This document shows positions 54,140 through 63,285 of a stretch of DNA of 64,000 nucleotides, piece by piece (position 1 is the first letter of the stretch; every line of letters begins with the position of its first letter). The notes under the pieces were generated by a model that saw only the letters and a list, made by a program, of their open reading frames with translations, did not search any database and was not told the DNA's origin. This stretch comes from Draconibacterium sediminis (lineage in GTDB: Bacteria; Bacteroidota; Bacteroidia; Bacteroidales; Prolixibacteraceae). The stretch spans positions 868,001 through 932,000 of the forward strand of contig NZ_JRHC01000001.1 in the NCBI RefSeq assembly GCF_000949475.1. The letters run 5' to 3'. The translations under genes were made by a program, and so were the position numbers.

Positions 54140-55090
54140 TCAGCCAACCACATTGATCGGTTGCCCGTCAATAAATGCCTTTAGATTGTCAACTGCAATC
54201 TGCATTAACCGTTGGCGGGCTTCGAGCGTTGCCCATGCAATGTGTGGCGTTATAAAGCAGTTCTTGGCTTTCGGCAGCGGATTTTCGGGTTGGGCCGGCT
54301 CAACCGACAATACATCGAGGCTGGCACCGGCAATCTTGTCATTGTTTAGCGCATCAGCCAGATCCTGTTCATTTATCAGTGGTCCGCGGCCGGTGTTTAT
54401 CAGAAAAGCCGTTGGTTTCATTTTGGCAATGCTTGTTTTATTTATGAATCCCTGGTTTTCGCTGGTAAGCGGGCAGTTAATGCTAATAAAATCGCTGCTC
54501 TCCAGTAAAGTATCAAGATCTACCTGATGCGCATCCAGATCGGTAGTTTTTTTGCTGCGGTTGTTAAAAATTACCTTCATTCCAAAAGCCAGTGCTATGC
54601 GGGCGACGGCTTGTCCAATCTGCCCAAAACCAATAATACCCAGTGTTTTCCCGGCCAGCTCGCTTTGCGGCGACAGCCAATAGGCAAAGTCCTTACTAGA
54701 GGCCCATTCGCCATTGTTTACCGATTTGGCGTGCAGGGCCACGTTGTTGGTAAAATGTAATATGTGGGCAAAAACCAATTGCGCCACCGACTGCGTGCTG
54801 TACGCCGGAATATTGCAAACGGTAATTCCTGCGTCGTTTGCGGCAGCTGTATCAACCACATTATAACCTGTTGCAAGTACTCCAATGAATTTTAGCTTTG
54901 GCAGCCTGCCAATGATTTCGCGGTTAAGAATGACCTTGTTGGTGTAAACGATCTCGGCATCTGCAGCCCGTTCAAGGGTTTGCTCCGGAGCGGTGCGGTC
55001 GTAAACGGTTAATTCTCCCAATGTTTTCATTTTCTCCCAGCATAAGTCTCCGGGATTTAGTGCATAGCCATCCAAAACAACGATCTTCAT
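54140..55090 (-). CDS. D-2-hydroxyacid dehydrogenase (glycerate/hydroxypyruvate type)
   Basis: This 316-residue NAD(P)-dependent enzyme of the D-isomer 2-hydroxyacid family has the Rossmann motif GIIGFGQIGQAVARIA (about 146-160), the catalytic arginine in LINTGRGPLI and the catalytic histidine in ITPHIAWAT. The overall pattern is closest to glycerate (hydroxypyruvate) dehydrogenases. The substrate is not certain. It is followed downstream by the membrane gene after 96 bp. Confidence 0.9.
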   Translation of the reverse strand: MKIVVLDGYALNPGDLCWEKMKTLGELTVYDRTAPEQTLERAADAEIVYTNKVILNREIIGRLPKLKFIGVLATGYNVVDTAAANDAGITVCNIPAYSTQSVAQLVFAHILHFTNNVALHAKSVNNGEWASSKDFAYWLSPQSELAGKTLGIIGFGQIGQAVARIALAFGMKVIFNNRSKKTTDLDAHQVDLDTLLESSDFISINCPLTSENQGFINKTSIAKMKPTAFLINTGRGPLINEQDLADALNNDKIAGASLDVLSVEPAQPENPLPKAKNCFITPHIAWATLEARQRLMQIAVDNLKAFIDGQPINVVG

Positions 55091-55288
55091 ACTTCTGATT
55101 TTTTATTTCTTGTCAAAAATAAACAAAATGAGCAACCCGCTTATTTCGCGAATCGAAATGAAAGCTCTATATTTAATGTGTTATACAAAAAAAGATAAAA
55201 TAAGGACGAATTAAATTGTGGATTCTTTGCCCGGCACAATACTGTCTTTACTGTGCTGTGTTAGCCATTCACAAAAACTAATGACCCT

Positions 55289-55684
55289 ATGGAAACGAGT
55301 AACCCGGGCAGTGCACCTGCCATAAAAAAATTAAGAATTCTACTGGCTGAAGACGACCAGATTAATCAGAAGTTGTTTTCGTATATGTTAAACGATATTG
55401 CCGAAGAACTGCTTATTGCGTCAACGGGAGTAGAAGCCATAAATATGCATAAAGAACATTCTGATATCGATTTAATTTTAATGGATTTAAAGATGCCCGA
55501 AATGGATGGCTACGAGGCTGTAAAAAATATCAGGGAATTGGATAAGGAGATAAAAATATTTGCCTTATCGGCCTTTGCCCCCGAAACGCAGAAGGCAGCA
55601 TCAAACGGAAACGATTTTAACGATTACGTGAGCAAACCCATTCGTAAAGCTGACCTTTTAAAAATTATCGGGAAACATTTTTAA
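55289..55684 (+). CDS. Single-domain response regulator
   Basis: This 131-residue receiver protein has a short N-terminal tail of about 14 residues. Seen: acidic pocket D22/D23, phospho-acceptor D66 in LILMDLKMPEMDG, switch S (FALSAF) and the YVSKPI lysine. It resembles receivers that accept phosphate from hybrid kinases. There is no output domain. The only kinase in the window is 4 kb downstream (59649) and could be its partner, but nothing links them firmly. Confidence 0.85.
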   Translation: METSNPGSAPAIKKLRILLAEDDQINQKLFSYMLNDIAEELLIASTGVEAINMHKEHSDIDLILMDLKMPEMDGYEAVKNIRELDKEIKIFALSAFAPETQKAASNGNDFNDYVSKPIRKADLLKIIGKHF

Positions 55685-55702
55685 AACTATTTCAACTTAA
55701 AA

Positions 55703-56455
55703 TCAAAACTCTTTAACTATTCCGATGGTAAATCCCAGGTCATCGGCTTCGTCGGTAATAAGTGGCCGGTTGAGAACGATATCAAGCGTTGTTTTCAGGG
55801 GGACAAATTCTGCTGAAAGATCAAGAACTTCGCCTAGAACAAAAGCATCCCACTCTTTTTCCACCACTTTAACGGCAATGGTTTTCAGGTTGCCCGAAAG
55901 AATCCATTTATCGAGGTGTTTGGTGTAGTTGTACTGGGCGTTGATAAAGCCACCGTCCTGGTAGCGGTCGCCACGTTGTATCGACATCCATGGCGAAACT
56001 TCAGCAGTAAAGGTATGTACCGAATTTGAGGGTTTCCGGAGAAAGTTCCAGTTCCAGGTAACTACCGGCTGAATCCACGAAAGGTTGTCAACCGTTTCGC
56101 TGTACTGGTAACTGAGAAAAATTACCCGCGACCGATTGGGTATCATTCGTGCTTCCTGTCGCGCAAAAACAAGGCTGTCGGCTTTTTCCGATTCGCGCGT
56201 GTGGTTCACGCCGCCAATTAAATAAATCGGAGTCAGGTTTTTTAAATCGTGGGCGTAGTAAAAATACAGACTCCAGGGGCCGCCAACCGAAAACTCAGTA
56301 CTAAACTCGCCCGTTGGTTTTTCTTCGGTAAATAAATTGGTAGGATCTAGCCATTGCGAGCGCAACGAAACACTGGTTTGCGCCTTGCAATTCAATACAA
56401 ATACGAATAGAAGTGCGGCGATGCCAATGCGGTAAATACAGGTTTTAGTTGTCAT
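55703..56455 (-). CDS. Exported beta-rich protein, probable outer-membrane barrel
   Basis: The ATG at 56455 (MTTKTCIYRIGIAALLFVF) begins a normal signal peptide cleaved after NCKAQ; an upstream Met at 56488 is less likely. The 250-residue product alternates hydrophobic and polar residues in strands with many aromatics (WSLYFYYAHDL, VVTWNWNFL) and ends in F, as outer-membrane barrels do. I do not recognise the family with confidence. It is convergent with the receiver gene (18-bp gap). Confidence 0.65.
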   Translation of the reverse strand: MTTKTCIYRIGIAALLFVFVLNCKAQTSVSLRSQWLDPTNLFTEEKPTGEFSTEFSVGGPWSLYFYYAHDLKNLTPIYLIGGVNHTRESEKADSLVFARQEARMIPNRSRVIFLSYQYSETVDNLSWIQPVVTWNWNFLRKPSNSVHTFTAEVSPWMSIQRGDRYQDGGFINAQYNYTKHLDKWILSGNLKTIAVKVVEKEWDAFVLGEVLDLSAEFVPLKTTLDIVLNRPLITDEADDLGFTIGIVKEF

Positions 56456-56687
56456 GGTTAAGTTGATTGTAGTCAAACCAAAAATCACAGGATTTCTGAT
56501 TTAAATGAATACTTTCTGAATAAATAGACGCTTAATTCCGGGAAATACCTATTGATTTTAACATAAGATGTTTAAATTTAGAGCACCAAAAACGTTAAAC
56601 CTTTGCCGTTGCAGGCAGAAATAATGAAGTTCTTCTTATTGCAATAAAGCAGTTGCCCATTAAAAATAGCACAACAAAAAGCAAAAA

Positions 56688-57059
56688 ATGAAAAACAATC
56701 GAATCAGAAATGTATTAAAAGGCCTCAGTTTTACATCAGCGATGTTCATCTTTCAGGCGTGTTATGGTACCCCGCAGGATTTCGGATACGATAGACTGGT
56801 TGAAGGACAGGTTACTTCCGAAACAACCGGATTGCCGATAAAGGGGATTAAAGTATCGGTTGCCGGTGATAACAGTTATTACGTCACAACAGATGATGAA
56901 GGGAAATTCTTGATGTATTCGGAAAAATTTGAGAATTTAGTGGTTGGATTCGAGGATATTGATGGGGCAGAAAACGGATCTTTTCGGGATTTGTTCAAAA
57001 CGGTTGAGGATATAAGCGAATCGGTGTACCTGGAAATCGCGTTGAAGGACAAACTATGA
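56688..57059 (+). CDS. Radical SAM-associated putative lipoprotein
   Basis: This 123-residue protein has a signal peptide with lipobox-like end at C25 (FIFQAC). The mature part is a carboxypeptidase-regulatory-like beta sandwich (VEGQVTSETTGLPIKGIKVSV ... VTTDDEGKFL). It matches the lipoprotein regularly paired with a radical SAM/SPASM protein in Bacteroidales (the TIGR04134-type partner, from memory). Its last four bases (ATGA) overlap the start of that enzyme, so the two are translationally coupled. A modification of the lipoprotein by the enzyme is suspected but unproven. Confidence 0.75.
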   Translation: MKNNRIRNVLKGLSFTSAMFIFQACYGTPQDFGYDRLVEGQVTSETTGLPIKGIKVSVAGDNSYYVTTDDEGKFLMYSEKFENLVVGFEDIDGAENGSFRDLFKTVEDISESVYLEIALKDKL

Positions 57060-58114
57060 TTTCGCTTAAAAAATATGCTTTCAGGCAATTTAAAAAGATA
57101 GAGACCCGGGCGCACGAACTTAATTATTTGTTTTGGGAGTGTACCACCCGATGTAATTTAAATTGTATCCACTGCGGAAGCGATTGTGCAAAAGACAGCA
57201 CTTTTAACGATATGCCGCTCAATGATTTTCTGAAGGCCATTGACACCATTGAAGGTAAAGCCCCAAATTTTACCATCGTATTTACCGGAGGAGAACCTTT
57301 GTTGCGAAACGATTTGGAACAGTGTGGAAAAGAACTGAGAAGGAGAGGGTTTCGGTGGTCGATGGTATCAAATGGGCACCTGTATAATAATGAAAGACAC
57401 TATTCCTTATTAAATGCCGGAATGGGCGCATTAACGATTAGTCTCGACGGGTTGGAAGCATCGCATAACTGGATGAGAAATAACAGCAACAGTTTTCAGA
57501 AAGTGCTAAATGCCATTGAGTTGGCAGCTTCGTCCAAGCGTTTAAACTTTGATGTGGTTACCTGTGTAAATCAGAAAAACATTAACGAGCTGAGGCAGAT
57601 TAAAGACCTGCTGCTTGCAAAAAATGTCAAAGCCTGGCGTTTATTTACCATTATTCCGATTGGCCGTGCGGCAAACAATCCCGATTTGCAATTAACCGAT
57701 AAGCAGTTTGTCGAGCTGATGGATTTTATTGCTGAACAACGAAAGTCAAAAGACATTGATGTGAAATTTAGTTGCGAGGGATACGTGGGCAAATACGAAT
57801 CGCTGGTGCGCGATAGCTCATTCTTTTGCCGGGCAGGCATAAATATTGGCTCGGTTTTAATCGACGGCTCCATTTCGGCTTGCCCAAATATAGATAGAAG
57901 CTTTGCGCAGGGAAATATTTATACCGACAATTTTTACGAAGTGTGGCAGAATAAATTTCAGCCCTTTCGAAATCGGAACTGGACAAAAACCGGGCAATGT
58001 AAATCGTGCCGCGAGTACAAGGATTGCCAGGGAAACGGATTTCATAACTGGCACGGCAACAAACAGAATGTTTTGGTTTGTCATCATCAGAAAATAGAAA
58101 AGGGAAGTGCTTAG
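57056..58114 (+). CDS. Radical SAM/SPASM maturase paired with lipoprotein
   Basis: This 352-residue enzyme has the radical SAM cluster motif C33-N-L-N-C37-I-H-C40, the SAM-binding FTGGEPLL and the ISLDGL block. The C-terminal SPASM-type region has a cysteine series (CRAG, ISACPNI, CKSCREYKDCQGNGFH, CHH) able to hold auxiliary iron-sulfur clusters. It resembles the TIGR04133 family, found beside the small lipoprotein just upstream. SPASM enzymes modify peptides, so a post-translational modification of the lipoprotein or another exported protein is inferred. Confidence 0.85.
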   Translation: MISLKKYAFRQFKKIETRAHELNYLFWECTTRCNLNCIHCGSDCAKDSTFNDMPLNDFLKAIDTIEGKAPNFTIVFTGGEPLLRNDLEQCGKELRRRGFRWSMVSNGHLYNNERHYSLLNAGMGALTISLDGLEASHNWMRNNSNSFQKVLNAIELAASSKRLNFDVVTCVNQKNINELRQIKDLLLAKNVKAWRLFTIIPIGRAANNPDLQLTDKQFVELMDFIAEQRKSKDIDVKFSCEGYVGKYESLVRDSSFFCRAGINIGSVLIDGSISACPNIDRSFAQGNIYTDNFYEVWQNKFQPFRNRNWTKTGQCKSCREYKDCQGNGFHNWHGNKQNVLVCHHQKIEKGSA

Positions 58115-58160
58115 TTATCCCTGCAGTGTTCCGAAGCTTTGGGACTTACCCGCTACGGGA

Positions 58161-58332
58161 ATAAGGTTAATAAGGTTTTGTAATGTTGGCTATTGGTTGC
58201 TACAAAGGTTAATTTTGAAAATAAGGTTTTTACGCGAAGAAATTATAAACCTTATCGAATTGGGAACCTTAGTAGCCTGTGTTTATCAATTCCAGCCAAC
58301 CTTATTATTTTTTGTTGGCGCCTTGCACAGCA
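58161..58332 (+). repeat. ~172-bp repeat, copy 1
   Basis: It starts ATAAGGTTAATAAGGTTTT and ends near TTGTTGGCGCCTTGCACAGC. Three ATAAGGTT words in the first half and three AACCTTA words in the second make a large inverted structure. A CCCG-CTA-CGGG hairpin lies just before it. Confidence 0.85.
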
Positions 58333-58412
58333 ATTACAGAATCAGCGATTTTAAGTGTTTGCTCTGCCGCTCATTCGTAAGCCAACGGAAACTCCTCTTG
58401 TAGAAGTAAGCT

Positions 58413-58583
58413 GGTTTTAATAAGGTTTTGCAATGTTGTGTGTGGGTTGCTTCTAAGGTTAATTTTGAAAATAAGGTTTTTACGCGAAGAAATTATAAAC
58501 CTTGTCGAATTGGGGAACCTTAGTAGCCTGTGTTTATCAATTCCAGCCAACCTTATTATTTTTTGTTGGTGGCTTGCACAGCA
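58413..58583 (+). repeat. ~172-bp repeat, copy 2
   Basis: It is in the same orientation as copy 1 and nearly identical across the central ~115 bp. The ends diverge slightly (TGTGTGGGTTGCTTC against TATTGGTTGCTAC). With copy 1 it fills most of the 623-bp gap after the radical SAM gene; the remainder (58584-58737) holds nothing I recognise. Confidence 0.85.
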
Positions 58584-58737
58584 AGAACGGTGAGATTGCG
58601 TCATACTGATGTCCGCTGCCCGTCTTCCCCTTGTAACAGAACGCCCCTCAATGCGTATAAAACAAAGCCTGATGCGTACCGTAGTGATCATTTTTTACGA
58701 CCGTATATTTTAAAGTTATAACATTAAATCAAAAGCT

Positions 58738-59283
58738 ATGAATCCAACAAGTAACATAAAAAATCGCGAGCGAATAGTTCATATCCCGGTTCCCGGAAAA
58801 CTAAAACCGATGGCCCATGCAAACCGCATACAGGCATTGATTGATGATATAGATGAGGAACTGAACAGCAAATTAAAAATCGGCTATAAAGCCTGGAAAG
58901 AGGATGGTAGTCCGATTGAAAAAGGAGACGAATTTAATTTAGATATTATCGTCTCGGTAGATGATAAGCACTACAAGAATTTAGCCTTCGAGAATATCAA
59001 GGTCACCTTTGCGTCCGATAATAAATTTGCTACGTTGCTAAATCCAACACAGACAAAATTCATCCGGTGTATCGAAAAAGAATTTAGCCGGATTACCGGA
59101 TCACATTCGGCAAAAGTACAAGCCCGGCTTTTGGCCACTGCAGCCATTTATACTGAAGATGTTAAGGATACAATCGAAAATATGGGAATGTTGGTGGTTG
59201 AAGCCGATCCGATCATTCAGTCACTATTCCATATCCACCGGGTAATGAGCGATATTCCTGTTGAGATACAACCTGGGCATTAA
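58738..59283 (+). CDS. Unrecognised cytosolic protein
   Basis: This 181-residue protein has no signal peptide or membrane segment. It has a helical first part (RIQALIDDIDEELNSKLKIG), a beta-rich middle (about 65-100) and a helical end. No motif is recognised. It lies between repeat copy 2 and the histidine kinase (365 bp away), the only other gene inside the repeat-bracketed block. The gap 59284-59648 holds a CTAATTTTTG promoter-like word near 59551 but no other feature. Confidence 0.6.
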   Translation: MNPTSNIKNRERIVHIPVPGKLKPMAHANRIQALIDDIDEELNSKLKIGYKAWKEDGSPIEKGDEFNLDIIVSVDDKHYKNLAFENIKVTFASDNKFATLLNPTQTKFIRCIEKEFSRITGSHSAKVQARLLATAAIYTEDVKDTIENMGMLVVEADPIIQSLFHIHRVMSDIPVEIQPGH

Positions 59284-59648
59284 CTGAAAATACCGCCCGC
59301 GTTCTCCAGATGTTTCAGGATGTATTTGGTGCGCTATTCGTTAGAGTTGAAATGAAAGATTCATTCATTGGCAGAGGTACGGAATTTAAATAATTAGGAT
59401 GAGTAAGGATTCAGTCTGTCAGGGAGTTACTGTTTGTGTTTTTATGGCTGAAGCAACAGTCGGTTTTCACCAATAAACAAGCAAAAGTTTAATCTGGTAC
59501 AAGCGCATACAACCAAAAGTGCATTTGTGTGTTTATAGTTCAAAAAAAGACTAATTTTTGTGCATTGGTAAAACAATAAATTTTCAGTCTCATCGGAAGT
59601 TTATTCGCCAAATACCTTTATTGCGCACGAGAACTAACTTGTACCGCT

Positions 59649-61460
59649 ATGACTAATCTAAAAACCTTACTCAAATCGATTGCCTATCTGGGCACTGCTG
59701 AAACGTATTTAATTGTTGAAAAGAGTGCAATTGCGCTGGTAAACATGATCAGCTTTTTTTCGGTTGGCGTGTTGCTAACAGTTTCCATTCTCGATTTTAT
59801 TTACTCGCCGGGCGAATTCTACTTTAATATTCTGTACCTGTTTTTATTTCTGCTGCCGCTGTATTTGAATCATAAAAAGCGTCATGATTTGGCCAAAACA
59901 GTGCTGCTGGGCATTTTTTTGTCGGCCATTTACCTCGGAACGTTTGTAATGAAATTCGGTGGTTACTTCCAGTTTACCATCATTCTGCCCGTATCGCTGT
60001 ATTTTTTGCTTTTTGTTGAAATCCGGGGTTGGCGGTTTTATTCAGTATTGTCCGTTGCCGGGCTTTATATTGCCCTTAATATTGTCGAGTTCTTTTTCAG
60101 TGATTCGGTATTCACCCTCAACAGTGTTATCGATTTTCTGGTGTATCTCGGCTCGCTGTTGGTGTTTACATTGGCGCTTATTTTCTTTATTAAAAAGATT
60201 AAGTTATCAGAAGATCTGTTAAAGGCAAAGTTGCGGTTTGAAAATGCCATTGCCGAATTTTCGCAGGCGATTTTAACCCATGGCAATAACGGCATAAAAC
60301 GAGGATTGGGTATTGTGCTGAATGCATCGAAAGTGTCGCGCATTTATATTTTCGAACTTTCAGCCGACGGGGGATTTATAAGTCAAACCTACGAAGTTTG
60401 TGCGAAAGGTGTGAAACCCGAAATCGATAATCCTGCATTGCAGCACATTCCGGTTAGCGAACCCGTAATATCCCGCTGGGTCGAAAATTTCAAACAGAAA
60501 CAGATAATTAAAGGTCTGGTTGAAGATTTCCCTCCAATAGAAAAAGAGGTTCTGAAAAACCAGGGCATTCAGTCGATACTTGTAATTCCAATTTATTCGG
60601 GCAACGAATGGGTTGGGTTTATAGGATTTGATGATGTGTACGAGAAACGAATCTGGGATCGTGCATTTATTGGTTTGTTGTATACCATTGCCGATATTAT
60701 TGGCCTGCACATGTGGAATGTAAAAAACCAGGAGAAAATAATGAGGCAAAACGAAGAACTGCAAATGCTGAATGCCACAAAAGATAAGTTCTTTTCGATT
60801 GTTGCACACGACCTGAAAAATCCATTCAATTCGTTGATAGGCTTTAGCGATTTACTCGAGGAGGAAGTAAAACGGAGCGATAACAGTATGATTAAACAGT
60901 TTTCGCACTACATAAACAGAGGATTGTTGCAGTCGTACGATTATTTAACGAACCTGCTCGAATGGTCGCGCATTCAATCCAAACGAATAGAATACCGGCC
61001 CACCGAGTTTCGTCTCGATCATTTAGTGCAGGAAGCCGCCGATATGCTTTTTATTCAGGCCCAAAGTAAAGACATAAAGCTAAAGGTGTCGGTGCAGCCC
61101 GAATTAAAAATTGTAGCCGACCTTAATATGATAAGAACGGTGATTGTAAACATGGTTTCGAACGCCATAAAATACAGCGAAAAAGGCGAGGAGGTAAAAA
61201 TCATCAGCGAGCGCCGGCCAGAACATGTATCCATTCAGATAGTGGATAACGGTGTGGGCATTAGCAACGAGATGTGCGAGAAACTTTTTTGCATTGAAGG
61301 GTCGAGCAGTACGCCCGGCACGAACAACGAAACCGGAACCGGGCTGGGGCTGATTATCTGTAAGGAACTGATAGGTATGCACCAGGGAGATATTCGTGTT
61401 AACAGCGAAGAAAACAAGGGAAGCGTATTCCAGATTTTATTGCCTGTTGGCTTAAACTAA
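59649..61460 (+). CDS. Membrane histidine kinase with GAF domain
   Basis: This 603-residue sensor kinase has six or seven N-terminal membrane helices (about 20-190), a GAF-like domain (about 205-355; SILVIPIYSGNEWVGFIGFDDV), a HisKA dimerisation domain with phospho-acceptor H387 (FFSIVAHDLKNPFNSLIGF), and an HATPase with N box NMVSNAIKYSEKG, G1 DNGVGIS and G2 GTGLGL. No receiver is fused and no regulator gene adjoins it, so it is an orphan. It may serve one of the two single-domain receivers in the window. It is bracketed by the ~172-bp repeats. Confidence 0.9.
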   Translation: MTNLKTLLKSIAYLGTAETYLIVEKSAIALVNMISFFSVGVLLTVSILDFIYSPGEFYFNILYLFLFLLPLYLNHKKRHDLAKTVLLGIFLSAIYLGTFVMKFGGYFQFTIILPVSLYFLLFVEIRGWRFYSVLSVAGLYIALNIVEFFFSDSVFTLNSVIDFLVYLGSLLVFTLALIFFIKKIKLSEDLLKAKLRFENAIAEFSQAILTHGNNGIKRGLGIVLNASKVSRIYIFELSADGGFISQTYEVCAKGVKPEIDNPALQHIPVSEPVISRWVENFKQKQIIKGLVEDFPPIEKEVLKNQGIQSILVIPIYSGNEWVGFIGFDDVYEKRIWDRAFIGLLYTIADIIGLHMWNVKNQEKIMRQNEELQMLNATKDKFFSIVAHDLKNPFNSLIGFSDLLEEEVKRSDNSMIKQFSHYINRGLLQSYDYLTNLLEWSRIQSKRIEYRPTEFRLDHLVQEAADMLFIQAQSKDIKLKVSVQPELKIVADLNMIRTVIVNMVSNAIKYSEKGEEVKIISERRPEHVSIQIVDNGVGISNEMCEKLFCIEGSSSTPGTNNETGTGLGLIICKELIGMHQGDIRVNSEENKGSVFQILLPVGLN

Positions 61461-61581
61461 ACTCCGCTGGCGCCTTCCTTAACCTGGGGATGTAATTGGT
61501 GTGCAAATGGGAAGTATTAATAAGAGCAAACTTTTAGCCGCTGGCAGAGGCGAGAGTTATAAATCCGCATCAACGAAGGAT

Positions 61582-61754
61582 ATAAGGTTAATAAGGTTTT
61601 TGAATGTTGTATGTTGGTTTCTACTAATGTTAATTTTGAAAATAAGGTTTTCATGTGACGAAATTACAAACCTTATCGAATTTCGGGTAAGCTTAGTAGC
61701 CTGTGTTTATCGATTCCAACCAACCTTATTATTTTTTATTGGTGGCTTGCATCG
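61582..61754 (+). repeat. ~172-bp repeat, copy 3
   Basis: It is in the same orientation as copies 1 and 2 but more diverged (for example TTTTCATGTGACG for TTTTTACGCGAAG). It lies 122 bp after the histidine kinase stop. Confidence 0.8.
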
Positions 61755-61800
61755 CGATTATGGGAGATTTCTTCGGTCGTTAGATAAGCGACAACCGTTT

Positions 61801-61959
61801 ACCACCCCATCCGTCAGCCGACGGATACACCCCTCCTGGCAGGAGGGGAAATTGGGCTTCTGGAAAATTGGTTTTGTCATTGAGGTATGAAGGTGAGTAC
61901 GAACGTTTCTCCTCCTCGAGAGGAGGAGTACACCACGATTCATCGGGGTGGGAGGTGGT
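61801..61959. repeat. Inverted pair of a dispersed CCCCTCCT element
   Basis: ACCACCCC...CCCCTCCT-GGC-AGGAGGGG (61801-61848) and CTCCTCCTCGAGAGGAGGAG...GGGAGGTGGT (61909-61959) are diverged copies of one element in opposite orientation, each with its own hairpin. Similar wording is widespread between genes of Bacteroidota. The rest of the gap 61461-62128 holds no gene. Confidence 0.65.
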
Positions 61960-62128
61960 GTCGATTTTCAAACTCATTTCAAGCGGCTGTTCCGGAGGGC
62001 AGCCTTTTGTTTTTGGAAATAGTCCGTTAATAACTATTGGTCGATGTAAATCCTGATATATGTTTGTTGGGATTTTTTTGTTAAATTGGAAGTTTAATAT
62101 TTGTATGTAAAACATTGGTCTCAAAATT

Positions 62129-62662
62129 ATGGAGGTAAAGGATCTTTTAACTACTTACTGGAGTCAAATGACATTGGTGCTTTTAGGCATTGGGTACTTA
62201 ATAAAAAGGGTTTTAGATATTAAATTGAAAAAAAGAGAAATAAATCATGATTTGTTTCAGCGTAATAGGATTGGTGTTGTTAATAGGTTTTTTGAGAGCT
62301 ATGCTCAAATGGAGCTAGTATGGGAACATATTGCGGTATATGAAATATTAAATAGAAAATATAGCACAAAAGAGATAGATGAAATTATTTTTCCATCATT
62401 AAATAAGTTGTCAAATATACTGTTTGAATTGAAAATTTATTTTGCAAAAAGTGATATGAGTAATTTCGAAGAGGTTGTGGAGGGAATGAAAAAAATTAAT
62501 TCAAGGTTGAGTGAGTTATATTTTAGACATAGCAAGGAGGATAAGGTAACAGAGAAGGCAAACGATTTTTGGATCTATAGAAGAGAAGTGTTAAAGAGGA
62601 ATAGCGAGTTGATTGAAAAATTATGTATAAATATTCGAAAAACATATGGTGAATATAGATAG
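62129..62662 (+). CDS. Small membrane-anchored helical protein, unknown
   Basis: This 177-residue protein has one N-terminal membrane segment (about 11-31) followed by a basic stretch and a long soluble helical domain (about 40-175) without recognisable motif. The sequence is strikingly AT-rich compared with its neighbours, using many ATA, AAA and TTA codons, which suggests recent acquisition. It lies just past the inverted-repeat element and ends 157 bp before tRNA-Phe, a common insertion site for foreign DNA. The function is unknown. Confidence 0.65.
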   Translation: MEVKDLLTTYWSQMTLVLLGIGYLIKRVLDIKLKKREINHDLFQRNRIGVVNRFFESYAQMELVWEHIAVYEILNRKYSTKEIDEIIFPSLNKLSNILFELKIYFAKSDMSNFEEVVEGMKKINSRLSELYFRHSKEDKVTEKANDFWIYRREVLKRNSELIEKLCINIRKTYGEYR

Positions 62663-62788
62663 TGGATTTTGAGTCAATATATCAATTGAAAGCATTTTTG
62701 GTTAACTTCCTCGCTCGCGCCAATATTCAATCGGTGTGCAATTCGGTAGAATTGAATTTACAATCGCATTACAAAGTGTATATAAAAA

Positions 62789-62819
62789 CAAAAGGGAAAA
62801 ACTTAGTTTTTCCCTTTTG
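62789..62819 (-). terminator. Terminator of tRNA-Phe
   Basis: CAAAAGGGAAAAAC and GTTTTTCCCTTTTG are exact complements with a short loop, followed on the minus strand by TTTTTATA, directly after the tRNA 3' end. Confidence 0.75.
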
Positions 62820-62892
<73 letters not shown>

Positions 62893-63285
62893 TTTCTAAA
62901 GTTGGGCTTTAAGTAGCACCCCCTTTATTTTGGTGTTGCAAAAGTATACATTTTTTTAAAATCACAAAGTTCAACACAAAAAAAAGTGAAAAAAAATTGA
63001 TTTTTTCAGCTCAGAGAATTAGTCGTATTTATATAGGACCGGGCATTAATTATGTGTTTTTATTTGAAATAGAATTACTTGAGCCCCTAAACTCCCAAAG
63101 AGAGATAGTTCCACCTCTTTTTTCGGGTTAGTGTGGCGCTACAAATTCCGCAATAAGCATTTCGTAAATTTTGGCCGATCATCGATGTTTTCGATTTTAC
63201 ATAGAAACCTTTCATGCGTTTTGTATACGGTATGAGCTTGCAATCCAATACTTTTTATACTTTTGCACGATTAGTTTAAAAGACA
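62893..63285. other. Gap between tRNA-Phe and the M16 peptidase gene
   Basis: This 393-bp stretch has no credible gene. Upstream of the tRNA, AT-rich DNA with poly-A tracts (62940-63000) probably holds its promoter. The only other signal is the promoter of the next gene at its right end. Confidence 0.5.
63238..63265 (+). promoter_or_regulatory. Promoter of the M16 peptidase gene
   Basis: TACTTTTG (63258-63265) matches the -7 box TAnnTTTG, with TTG at 63238-63240 as a -33-like element 17 bp upstream. The ATG is 21 bp downstream. Confidence 0.55.

Noticed and set aside
58107-58403. 98-codon ORF across repeat copy 1
   Set aside because: It lies in the repeat, is not kept in frame in copies 2 and 3, and has no recognisable features.
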